Below are positions 1 through 5,645 of a DNA stretch of 5,645 bases, one piece after another. The notes beneath the pieces are model-generated. The model was not told where the DNA came from, searched no databases, and was given only the letters and a program-made list of their open reading frames with translations. Both the position numbers and the translations under genes were made by a program. The stretch spans positions 10,967 through 16,611 of the forward strand of contig DGPO01000061.1 of the NCBI GenBank assembly GCA_002390485.1, in the 5' to 3' direction. Source of the DNA: Halieaceae bacterium UBA4438 (GTDB lineage Bacteria; Pseudomonadota; Gammaproteobacteria; Pseudomonadales; Halieaceae). The stretch's first letter is position 1; every line of letters starts with the position of its first letter.

Positions 1-329
1 GCATAACCATTGATAGCGGCGATCGAGACACCGCGATAATCTGATAAGGCCTCAAAAGCGCGACCAAATGCATCGGCTATTGCGCCGGCTGCAACGGGAT
101 CCCCACCCGCAAATTGGTTAAGGTCTGCGCCAGCAGAAAAAAACTTCTCACCCTTACCGGTAATGACCAGCGCTCTGATATCTGATCGGGCGTTAAGCGC
201 ATGAACGACCGCTTCAAGCGCGGGCAAACTTTCAAGATCCCAAGTATTCGCACCCGGGTTATTAATCGTCACTGTGGCAATGCCGTCCGCTATCGCCACT
301 TCAACCTTCTCACTCGGACTGACGCTCAT
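1..329 (-). CDS. Enoyl-CoA hydratase/isomerase family protein, N-terminal part (cut by window start)
   Basis: Crotonase-fold enzyme, expected to hydrate an enoyl-CoA in the cytosol; from its neighbour the likely substrate is methacrylyl-CoA in valine breakdown. Only the first 109 residues are inside the window; the rest lies left of base 1. Visible family marks are the first strand pair (VAIADGIATVTINNPGANTW, about residues 10-30), the ALVITGKGEKFFSAGADL segment (53-70) that supplies the first oxyanion-hole amide near Ala68, and VSIAAINGY (101-109), which leads into the GGG oxyanion loop. The catalytic glutamates lie beyond the edge, so activity cannot be judged and hydratase versus isomerase or hydrolase stays open. 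The ATG overlaps the dehydrogenase stop codon (ATGA), with GGAGG seven bases upstream, which fixes the start and implies translational coupling. PA0744/PA0745-type hydratases next to the PA0746 dehydrogenase in Pseudomonas are the closest arrangement I recall. Family assignment is firm; the substrate is inferred. Confidence 0.93.
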   Translation of the reverse strand, partial: MSVSPSEKVEVAIADGIATVTINNPGANTWDLESLPALEAVVHALNARSDIRALVITGKGEKFFSAGADLNQFAGGDPVAAGAIADAFGRAFEALSDYRGVSIAAINGY

Positions 330-1486
330 TGGATGACCTCCAGTGCGCCACCCATGAGCGCTTGTCGGGATATAATCACTCGCATAATCTCGTTGGTGCC
401 CTCTAAAATTTGGTGAACACGTGTGTCTCTCACGTAGCGTTCCATAGGGTACTCACGTATGTAGCCGTACCCACCAAACAATTGAAGCGCATCGTTACAC
501 ACTTTGAAGCCAACATCAGTGGCAAATCGTTTTGCCATTGCACAGTACGTGGTCGCGTTTGGATCCTGATGATCAAGCTTACTCGCCGCCAAACGAATCA
601 TCTGACGCGCCGCGACAAGCTCGGTGAGCATGTCGGCGATCTGAAACTGCGTATGCTGAAAATCGGCGATCCGCGTGTTGAATTGCTCTCGGTTTTGGAC
701 GTAGTCCACCGCATCAACAATCGCCTGCTGAGCGGTACCGACCGAGCACGTCGCAATGTTAATACGGCCGCCATCCAGCCCCTCCATTGCAATTGAAAAG
801 CCCTGACCTTCCTCACCCAGCCGATTGACCGCTGGTACCGCAACATCATCAAAATTAATTTGCCGCGTGGGTTGCGCATTCCAGCCCATCTTGTCTTCTT
901 TTTTTCCATAACTGATTCCGTCGAGATCAGCAGGAACTAAAAAAGCGGTAATGCCGCGAGAACCTTCGTCTTTGGTTCTTGCCATAACGACTAAAACATC
1001 TGTGTCACCCGCCCCTGAAATAAAAACTTTGGTGCCCGAAAGGCGATACACGTCGCCGTCTCGTTTTGCCGTGGTTCGAAGTGACGCCGCATCGGAACCG
1101 GCACCCGGCTCAGTCAAACAATACGACGCAAGCCTTTCACCCGACGTCAAACCAGGGCACCACGTGTCAACCACCGACGCTTGGCAATATTTGCCGATCA
1201 TGGCGGACGCCATGTTGTGGATGGTTAGGAAAGCCGCGGTCGTGGTACAGCCTCTTGCCAACTCCTCCACGATCAAACTCGCATCAAGGCGCGTCATGCC
1301 AAGGCCGCCAGCCGCCTCGGGCACGATCATTCCCATGAATCCCAAACCACCCGCGGCTTTTAATGCGTCTTTTGGAAAAATAGCCGCCTGGTCCCATTGC
1401 GCCGCGTGAGGCCTAAACTCGGACCGTGCAAATTCTCGGGCGCTCGCCACATAGGCGCGCTGCTCTTCGCTCAGTTCAAAATCCAT
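326..1486 (-). CDS. Acyl-CoA dehydrogenase, isobutyryl-CoA dehydrogenase type (ACAD8-like)
   Basis: FAD flavoenzyme of 386 residues, the usual length for a soluble acyl-CoA dehydrogenase. It should oxidise a short branched acyl-CoA (isobutyryl-CoA to methacrylyl-CoA in valine degradation) and pass electrons to ETF. The N-terminal helical domain (1-120) begins MDFELSEEQR. Signature 1, CLTEPGAGSDAAS, is at 123-135, the middle beta domain runs to about 225, and the C-terminal helical domain follows. Signature 2 is at 335-354 (QLFGGYGYIREYP then YVRD). The catalytic base is Glu362 in HQILEGTNEIMR. The stretches GLDGGRINIATCSVG (236-250) and DTRVHQILEGTNE resemble human ACAD8 from memory, which is why I prefer isobutyryl-CoA over other short branched substrates. 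The ATG at 1486 has AAAGGA seven bases upstream. The gene is first on its strand in this window and overlaps the hydratase by four bases. A 2-methylbutyryl-CoA specificity is the main alternative. Confidence 0.95.
   Translation of the reverse strand: MDFELSEEQRAYVASAREFARSEFRPHAAQWDQAAIFPKDALKAAGGLGFMGMIVPEAAGGLGMTRLDASLIVEELARGCTTTAAFLTIHNMASAMIGKYCQASVVDTWCPGLTSGERLASYCLTEPGAGSDAASLRTTAKRDGDVYRLSGTKVFISGAGDTDVLVVMARTKDEGSRGITAFLVPADLDGISYGKKEDKMGWNAQPTRQINFDDVAVPAVNRLGEEGQGFSIAMEGLDGGRINIATCSVGTAQQAIVDAVDYVQNREQFNTRIADFQHTQFQIADMLTELVAARQMIRLAASKLDHQDPNATTYCAMAKRFATDVGFKVCNDALQLFGGYGYIREYPMERYVRDTRVHQILEGTNEIMRVIISRQALMGGALEVIQ
337..341 (-). promoter_or_regulatory. Ribosome binding site of the enoyl-CoA hydratase gene
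   Basis: GGAGG on the minus strand, seven bases before the ATG at 329, lying inside the last codons of the dehydrogenase. Together with the ATGA overlap it decides the hydratase start and shows that the two genes are translated from one message. Confidence 0.8.
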
Positions 1487-1493
1487 ACTGTTG

Positions 1494-1499
1494 TCCTTT
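1494..1499 (-). promoter_or_regulatory. Ribosome binding site of the acyl-CoA dehydrogenase gene
   Basis: AAAGGA on the minus strand ends seven bases before the ATG at 1486. It supports that start, which also gives the typical family N-terminus. Confidence 0.75.
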
Positions 1500-1508
1500 A
1501 CCCATTAC

Positions 1509-1541
1509 AGTGCTCATACAGCTTGTTATTCGGTGAGCACT
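1509..1541. repeat. Inverted repeat, 8-bp arms, possible operator or leader hairpin
   Basis: AGTGCTCA at 1509-1516 is matched perfectly by TGAGCACT at 1534-1541, with 17 bases between. The arm centres are 25 bp apart, so the two arms are not on the same face by exact helical turns. The element begins 22 bases upstream of the dehydrogenase ATG, where a bound repressor or an mRNA hairpin could control that operon. No T-run follows on either strand, so it does not look like a terminator. The function is inferred from symmetry and position only. Confidence 0.45.
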
Positions 1542-1714
1542 CGGTGGAAAAAAAGCCATAAACCCATCGCAAGCTCATGTGCTATCTCAACCAGGTGCCG
1601 ACTCATTCGATGTTTTACCACGTCGCTCGTAACGTTTCCTTTTCTCGATCGCAGTAGTCAGTGCTATTGTGCTTGCAGGCGCTTAACACCGACCTAAAAA
1701 CACCCTTTCATTGA

Positions 1715-1724
1715 TTAAATTTAA
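1715..1724. repeat. A+T palindrome just upstream of the LuxR-type gene
   Basis: TTAAATTTAA is a perfect 10-bp palindrome eight bases before the regulator start codon, in a stretch made almost only of A and T. It could be part of a -10 region, an autoregulatory site, or chance in A+T-rich DNA. Confidence 0.3.
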
Positions 1725-1732
1725 ATAAATAC

Positions 1733-2560
1733 ATGTCCAAAATATCAGCCATTACCACCGAATTTGCGCGTGCCATTACCCAACTGGGGACCGACGACTT
1801 TGTGCCTGCAATCGCAAGCATCCTCTGCGACCTTGCCGGTGCTGACGACGCAACGGTGATAGTTTACGGACAAGAAGAGCTGCCCACCATAAGCTTTGCA
1901 AGGCCACTTGCCGGTCAGCCAGAAAGTGCGCTGACCACGTATTTAAGCGGTCCATTTTTACTCGACCCATTTTATCGGGCTGCGGCCTATGACAAACAGT
2001 TTGGCGTCTTTCGGCTAACCGACCTTGCTCCCTCCAGTTTTCGCAGTTCCGAATACTATAAAAACTGGTATAAAAACTGCGGTTATGAAGACGAGTGTGG
2101 CCTTCTGATTCACCTTGCCAACGATAACTTCGTCAATATCTCCATCGGATTAACCACCGGCGGTGCGCGCTTTAAAAAATCCGATGTAAAACGGTTGTCT
2201 GGCATTTACGAGCTGACCGCAGCCTTATGTCAGAAACACTACCTCGAGGTGCTGGAGGCACAAAAGCACACAACGCTTCGAGAACGAATGCATCGATCAC
2301 TCGCCGCCTTTGGTGCGAGTGTTCTAACCCGCAGAGAACGACAAGTCGTCGAACTCGTGCTCTTAGGGCATAACACTCGCTTAATTGCAGAAAAATTAGG
2401 TATTTCCATTGAAACCGTAAAGCTGCATCGCAAACACGCGTATGCCAAGCTCGACATCAGCTCTCAAGCAGAGCTGTTCTTCTTGTTCATGGAAGCGCTT
2501 TCACACTGGTCTGGCGATCCGGATACCGACCCCCTCATTGCCTACCAAGGAGGCCTGTAG
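1733..2560 (+). CDS. LuxR-type helix-turn-helix transcriptional regulator
   Basis: Predicted cytosolic DNA-binding regulator of 275 residues. The C-terminal GerE/LuxR domain (about 198-255) is clear: LTRRERQVVELVLLGHN, then the HTH with IAEKLGIS (218-225) and the recognition helix around ETVKLHRKHAYAKL (227-240). The invariant Glu202 of the REREV-like motif and the TVK-H pattern are present. The N-terminal 170 residues are not a receiver domain (no phosphorylatable Asp pattern) and have a mixed alpha/beta look that fits a small sensory domain. The block YLSGPFLLDPFYRAA (70-84) and the aromatic SEYYKNWYKNCGYEDECG (106-123) stand out. I do not recognise the ligand, and an acyl-homoserine lactone pocket is not demonstrated. 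The start is set by the in-frame TGA at 1712-1714. No Shine-Dalgarno is seen before the ATG, and the leader is A+T-rich. The regulator directly precedes the sulfotransferase and may control it, the receptor and itself. Confidence 0.9.
   Translation: MSKISAITTEFARAITQLGTDDFVPAIASILCDLAGADDATVIVYGQEELPTISFARPLAGQPESALTTYLSGPFLLDPFYRAAAYDKQFGVFRLTDLAPSSFRSSEYYKNWYKNCGYEDECGLLIHLANDNFVNISIGLTTGGARFKKSDVKRLSGIYELTAALCQKHYLEVLEAQKHTTLRERMHRSLAAFGASVLTRRERQVVELVLLGHNTRLIAEKLGISIETVKLHRKHAYAKLDISSQAELFFLFMEALSHWSGDPDTDPLIAYQGGL
2547..2553 (+). promoter_or_regulatory. Ribosome binding site of the TPR-sulfotransferase gene
   Basis: AAGGAGG lies inside the last codons of the LuxR-type gene, nine bases before the GTG at 2563. 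This near-perfect site fixes the GTG start and indicates coupling of the two genes. Confidence 0.85.
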
Positions 2561-2562
2561 GC

Positions 2563-4125
2563 GTGCCCTCGCTGACACTTTCTGACGGCTTTGCGGCACT
2601 GAATCGGGGTGATCTTGCCACGGCGGGTGAGGCGTGTAAGCAGGCACTTGAAAAAGATCAGGCGCAAGCGTCGGCTCACTTCCTGGTTGGCTTGGTCGCA
2701 CTCGAAGGCAAGCAACGCCAGGTAGCTCACCAAGCCTTCAAGTCCGTTTTAAAACTTGATAAAGATCACGCAGCGGCATGGGCGCATTTGGCCAAACTCA
2801 ATGTGGGTGAGGGACGAATTGCAGCGGCCGAGGCGGCACTTAAAGAAGTGCGACGCATTCAGCCCAGTGACCCTTTAGTGATAGAGCTGACAGGCACGGT
2901 ATTAAACTCTTTGGGGGAGTACGAAGCTGCCGAAATTTTCTTCGAGCGCGCCCACCAAATGGTTCCTAAGAGTCCTTCTGCACTCATGAACCTCGGTAAT
3001 GTACGCGTGTTTCTGGGAAAGATTGATGACGCGGTCCACCTCTTTAAGCGAGCCATTGACCTTGAACCCAATAGCGCCCAATGCCACTGGGGCCTCGCCA
3101 ATTCGGTGAAAGCCGAAAACAATGCTCACATCGAGACCATGCAAACCTTGATCAGGTCCGGCCGACAATCGGCGCGATCCAAGAGCTTTTTTCACTACGC
3201 GATTGGTAAGGAAAGTGAGGATCTGGGGGACTGGCCATCTGCATTTGAGGCTTTCACACGGGGAGCAGCCGCGAGAAGAGGCACAATCGAGTTTAATGAG
3301 TCGGATGAAATCGACATGTTTGAGGCCATTAAAGCCACCTACACCGCAGACTGGTTATCCCAATGCGCGCCAGGCTCAAACGACTCATCACCAATATTTG
3401 TGCTGGGCCAACCTCGAACCGGCACAACACTGATCGAGCGCGTCATCACCAGTCATTCAGCCGTACTGTCGGCCGGCGAGCTGCAGCAATTTGGTCTCGC
3501 CGTCAGAAGGGCCAGTCGTCACTCCGACGCAAAACGCTTTTCTGAAGCGTTGTTTCGCGCAGCGGCCTCAGTGGATCCGGCTCAAATCGGCCAAATGTAT
3601 CTGCGATCTACTGCCAAGCAGCGGGGCAAGTCGCCGTTCTTCGTAGACAAACTTCCAGTGAACTACCTCAACATACCGCTGATCCTTGCCGCACTCCCGA
3701 ACGCTAAGATTGTTCACCTCGTGAGAGGGCCTATGGATGCGTGTTTTGCAAGTTTTAAGCAATTGTTTGCGGACGCCTATCTTCACTCGTACCAGCAAGA
3801 AGAAATGGCAAGGCATCATGCGCGATATCGAGACCTAATGACGCACTTTAGAGGCGAGTTTCCGGGCCGCATCATCGACGTTCGATACGAGGATACAGCA
3901 CAAGACTTAGAGCCCAATGCACGGGCACTTATCGCGTCCTTGGACCTCCCCTGGGAAGACGCCTGCTTGAATTTCCATGAGAGTAGTGCAGGTGTTGCTA
4001 CAGCCAGCTCGGTGCAGGTAAGAGAACCGGCCCACACACGCTCTATTGGCCGGTGGCGACGCTACGAAACAGAGCTTGCGCCCATGGTCCGAGAGCTGCA
4101 GCGCTTAGGGGTTCCCTTAGACTAG
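2563..4125 (+). CDS. TPR-repeat sulfotransferase fusion protein
   Basis: A 520-residue cytosolic protein with an N-terminal TPR superhelix and a C-terminal PAPS-dependent sulfotransferase domain. About five TPR units fill residues 5-171, the best being LMNLGNVRVFLGKIDDAVHL (141-160) with FKRAIDLEPN next. A degenerate TPR-like unit lies near 208-240. The sulfotransferase domain runs from about 277 to the end. The 5'-phosphosulfate loop is FVLGQPRTGTTLIERVI (279-295), and the 3'-phosphate region is IVHLVRGPMDACFASFKQLF (383-402). The conserved tail QVREPAHTRSIGRWRRYE (485-502) is typical of TPR-linked bacterial sulfotransferases. There is no signal peptide or membrane segment. The usual RDP of the 3'-phosphate motif is RGP here. 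The acceptor (peptide tyrosine, lipid, glycan or small molecule) is unknown; the TPR part probably binds a partner or acceptor. The GTG start follows the regulator by two bases behind a strong ribosome binding site. Family is firm, substrate open. Confidence 0.92.
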   Translation: MPSLTLSDGFAALNRGDLATAGEACKQALEKDQAQASAHFLVGLVALEGKQRQVAHQAFKSVLKLDKDHAAAWAHLAKLNVGEGRIAAAEAALKEVRRIQPSDPLVIELTGTVLNSLGEYEAAEIFFERAHQMVPKSPSALMNLGNVRVFLGKIDDAVHLFKRAIDLEPNSAQCHWGLANSVKAENNAHIETMQTLIRSGRQSARSKSFFHYAIGKESEDLGDWPSAFEAFTRGAAARRGTIEFNESDEIDMFEAIKATYTADWLSQCAPGSNDSSPIFVLGQPRTGTTLIERVITSHSAVLSAGELQQFGLAVRRASRHSDAKRFSEALFRAAASVDPAQIGQMYLRSTAKQRGKSPFFVDKLPVNYLNIPLILAALPNAKIVHLVRGPMDACFASFKQLFADAYLHSYQQEEMARHHARYRDLMTHFRGEFPGRIIDVRYEDTAQDLEPNARALIASLDLPWEDACLNFHESSAGVATASSVQVREPAHTRSIGRWRRYETELAPMVRELQRLGVPLD

Positions 4126-4133
4126 CGCCTGAG

Positions 4134-4139
4134 TATACT
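4134..4139 (+). promoter_or_regulatory. Candidate -10 element for the receptor gene
   Basis: TATACT matches the sigma-70 -10 consensus at five of six positions and lies 70 bases before the receptor ATG. No good -35 box stands about 17 bases upstream, so an activator-dependent promoter or a chance match are both possible. Confidence 0.3.
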
Positions 4140-4197
4140 AATCGTGTCTATACAGAATTTATGACGCTTAGAAGTGCCGTGTCTTACCCACAATTGC

Positions 4198-4203
4198 GAG
4201 GAA
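4198..4203 (+). promoter_or_regulatory. Ribosome binding site of the TonB-dependent receptor gene
   Basis: GAGGAA is followed by six bases and then the ATG at 4210. It supports this start, which also places a normal signal peptide at the N-terminus. Confidence 0.75.
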
Positions 4204-4209
4204 ACCCCC

Positions 4210-5645
4210 ATGGCGAAAATATTAAGTGCGAAACCCAGTTCGCGACTTATTTTACCCCTGGCTGTATCAGCAGCGCTCGTTGGAACTGCGCCCGCGATAG
4301 CTCAAACACTCGAGGAAGTCATCGTAACGGCGACCAAGCGTGAACAGGGCGTTATGGACGTTCCGCTTGCGATTTCTGCGTTGTCGGGTGAGTTTATCCA
4401 AGACACGAACCTCAACGACGTCAAAGATCTGATCGCCTATACGCCAGGAGTGAGCGGGAACTCGCAAGACTCCTACATCGACGCGGTCAGTATTCGCGGC
4501 GTCAGAACACAGGATTTCGGTGTCGGCGGCGACCCCTCATCGGCCTTCTTTAAAAACGACCTTTACGAAGGCCGAAACGGCTCAGCAGTGACAAGCCTAT
4601 TCGACGTGGAGCGCGCCGAAGTCTTACGCGGCCCCCAAGGTTTCCTTTTTGGCCGGAACTCGATTGGCGGTGCATTCAGTGTCCACACCCGTAAAGCAGA
4701 AATTGGTGCCTCTGATGCCTATATCGATTTCGATATTGGCCAACGAGGGCATGCCGTGTTTGAGGGTGCTGTTAATATTCCCGTCAATGACTCTTTTGCT
4801 ATGCGCTTAGCCGGATATTCGTCAAAGGAAGACGGCTTCGCAAAAAATGTCTTCTCCGGGCGCGACGAAATCGAACACGAAAAGTGGGCGATCCGCTGGT
4901 CCACCTCTTTTGAATCGGACAAGCTCAGTGTCGAGACCGTAGTCGATTATGAAGATCGTAATCAATCCGGCAGCATGTACCGCGCCATCGACAGTGGCGA
5001 TATTTGGGAAGCGTTCGACGGCTACATCGTCGATGACACGACCATCAGCGGAAACAGCGAGCAACTTGACTCCGACATAGGGTCTGGCGAGACCGATGAA
5101 GGTGAACTGCTTACGGTCGGCGTTTTTGTCGATTACGATCTAGGCTTTGCCACCCTCACCTCCAATACAGGCTATAAAGATCACGACTACTACTACACCG
5201 AGGACTACGACGGTACGCCGTTGAACGTCAATAACTTCCAATTCAAACAGTCGGGTCAGTACTTTCAGCAAGAATTGCGTTTGACCAGCAACGATGAAGG
5301 CCCTCTTGGCTGGTATGCCGGCGTCTCGTACTACGATGAGGATCTCGACGCAGAATTCGCTGCGATTGGCTCCGAAGACCTCATGTGCCAGTACTACCTT
5401 AACTACTACGCGGAGTACTATGGCTACGAGTTCTACAGCGGCTGCTCCGATTATTACACCGACTTTTACCCCAGTGCTGATGGCAACTTGGTCGAGACCG
5501 GTATGCTCAAAGGAAAATACAGCGGCTGGGCGGCCTATGTCAGTCTTGATCACGATCTGACTGACACGCTTAATCTCGCCTTAGGTCTTCGATACACCAA
5601 AGACGACAAGGACTTTGGTATTCTCGTGCCGGAGCCTGACAGTTA
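4210..5645 (+). CDS. TonB-dependent outer-membrane receptor, N-terminal part (cut by window end)
   Basis: Outer-membrane active importer driven by TonB-ExbBD. The frame stays open to the window end, giving 478 residues plus a partial codon; full members are usually about 700-900. A Sec signal peptide (1-31; hydrophobic LILPLAVSAALVGTAPAIA, cut before Gln32) leads to the TonB box region LEEVIVTATKRE (34-45). The plug domain (about 46-160) has VPLAISALSG, the SIRGV motif (94-98), and FDVERAEVLRGPQGFLFGRN (131-150) with SIGGAFSV following. Beta-barrel strands begin near 168, for example YFQQELRLTS (351-360) and LGLRYTKDDKDF (458-469). There is no extra N-terminal STN signalling domain, so a FecA-type sigma/anti-sigma circuit is not indicated. 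Residues 393-420 are strikingly tyrosine-rich and contain two cysteines, probably an extracellular loop. The substrate is unknown; siderophore, heme, vitamin, glycan and lipid-like cargo all remain possible. It lies downstream of the sulfotransferase on the same strand. Confidence 0.94.
   Translation, partial: MAKILSAKPSSRLILPLAVSAALVGTAPAIAQTLEEVIVTATKREQGVMDVPLAISALSGEFIQDTNLNDVKDLIAYTPGVSGNSQDSYIDAVSIRGVRTQDFGVGGDPSSAFFKNDLYEGRNGSAVTSLFDVERAEVLRGPQGFLFGRNSIGGAFSVHTRKAEIGASDAYIDFDIGQRGHAVFEGAVNIPVNDSFAMRLAGYSSKEDGFAKNVFSGRDEIEHEKWAIRWSTSFESDKLSVETVVDYEDRNQSGSMYRAIDSGDIWEAFDGYIVDDTTISGNSEQLDSDIGSGETDEGELLTVGVFVDYDLGFATLTSNTGYKDHDYYYTEDYDGTPLNVNNFQFKQSGQYFQQELRLTSNDEGPLGWYAGVSYYDEDLDAEFAAIGSEDLMCQYYLNYYAEYYGYEFYSGCSDYYTDFYPSADGNLVETGMLKGKYSGWAAYVSLDHDLTDTLNLALGLRYTKDDKDFGILVPEPDS

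Larger units (their letters stand above)
1487..1732. other. Divergent intergenic region between catabolic operon and LuxR-type gene
   Basis: This 246-bp gap separates the two divergent transcription units and must hold the regulator promoter and probably that of the dehydrogenase. I found no convincing paired -35/-10 box. The last 40 bases before the regulator are very A+T-rich and include the palindrome TTAAATTTAA (1715-1724). The end next to the dehydrogenase carries an 8-bp inverted repeat. GTGCT or its complement occurs five times (1510, 1536, 1579, 1661 and 1669). An open frame at 1491-1697 has a TTG start and an S/T/R/C-rich composition and is not taken as a gene. Confidence 0.6.
4126..4209 (+). 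other. Gap before the TonB-dependent receptor gene
   Basis: Eighty-four bases separate the sulfotransferase stop from the receptor start. No hairpin followed by T residues is visible, so read-through from the upstream operon is possible. Two TATAC-type hexamers, including TATACT at 4134-4139, could serve as a -10 element for a separate receptor promoter, and they form a weak 5-bp inverted repeat (4133-4137 with 4149-4153). Confidence 0.5.

Noticed and set aside
410..796. 128-residue plus-strand open frame opposite the acyl-CoA dehydrogenase
   Set aside because: It is fully inside the dehydrogenase gene, shows no family motifs, and the opposite frame has all catalytic signatures.
951..1409. 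152-residue plus-strand open frame opposite the dehydrogenase
   Set aside because: This is a shadow of the well-supported minus-strand gene; its composition follows the complement of conserved dehydrogenase codons.
1504..1509. TGTAAT on the minus strand as a -10 box for the dehydrogenase
   Set aside because: It would start transcription inside the ribosome binding site, and no -35 box stands at the right distance.
1509..1541. Inverted repeat as a transcription terminator
   Set aside because: No T-run follows either arm, the loop is long, and no gene ends here on either strand.
1491..1697. 68-residue plus-strand open frame in the divergent intergenic region
   Set aside because: It has a TTG start inside the dehydrogenase leader, no ribosome binding site and an S/T/R/C-rich composition unlike a protein-coding frame.
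4053..4343. 96-residue plus-strand open frame bridging the sulfotransferase and receptor genes
   Set aside because: It overlaps two real genes in another frame and shows no recognisable domain.
5140..5553. 137-residue minus-strand open frame opposite the receptor gene
   Set aside because: It is rich in V, I and A because it is the complement of the TAC/GAC-rich receptor codons. It has no ribosome binding site and lies wholly within a clearly real gene.

Overview
The window looks like chromosomal DNA of a marine-type Gammaproteobacterium. The impression of the OM60/NOR5 (Halieaceae) or SAR92 neighbourhood comes from gene content: a PA0746-like acyl-CoA dehydrogenase/enoyl-CoA hydratase pair next to a TPR-sulfotransferase and a TonB-dependent receptor. 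It was not tested phylogenetically. Base composition is moderate (about half G+C) and fairly even. No RNA gene, insertion sequence, CRISPR array or prophage element was seen.

Layout. On the minus strand, bases 1-1486 hold two overlapping genes, an acyl-CoA dehydrogenase of the isobutyryl-CoA dehydrogenase type (326-1486) followed by the N-terminal 109 residues of an enoyl-CoA hydratase that leaves the window at base 1. They are coupled through an ATGA stop/start overlap and look like the middle of a valine (branched-chain acyl-CoA) degradation operon. A 246-bp divergent intergenic region (1487-1732) follows. It contains an 8-bp inverted repeat close to the dehydrogenase start and several copies of GTGCT. 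On the plus strand come a LuxR-type HTH regulator (1733-2560), a TPR-sulfotransferase fusion (2563-4125, GTG start) and a TonB-dependent outer-membrane receptor (4210 to past the window end, 478 residues visible).

How the genes may work together. The regulator and the sulfotransferase are almost certainly one transcription unit: the gap is two bases and the sulfotransferase ribosome binding site lies inside the regulator gene. The receptor lies 84 bp further on in the same direction, either in the same transcript or from its own promoter. A regulator, a PAPS-dependent sulfotransferase and an outer-membrane importer side by side suggest a small accessory uptake/modification cassette. Its substrate cannot be read from the sequence. 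The receptor carries an unusual tyrosine-rich, cysteine-bracketed segment, which is the most distinctive feature of the window. A link between this cassette and the divergent acyl-CoA catabolic genes is only inference.
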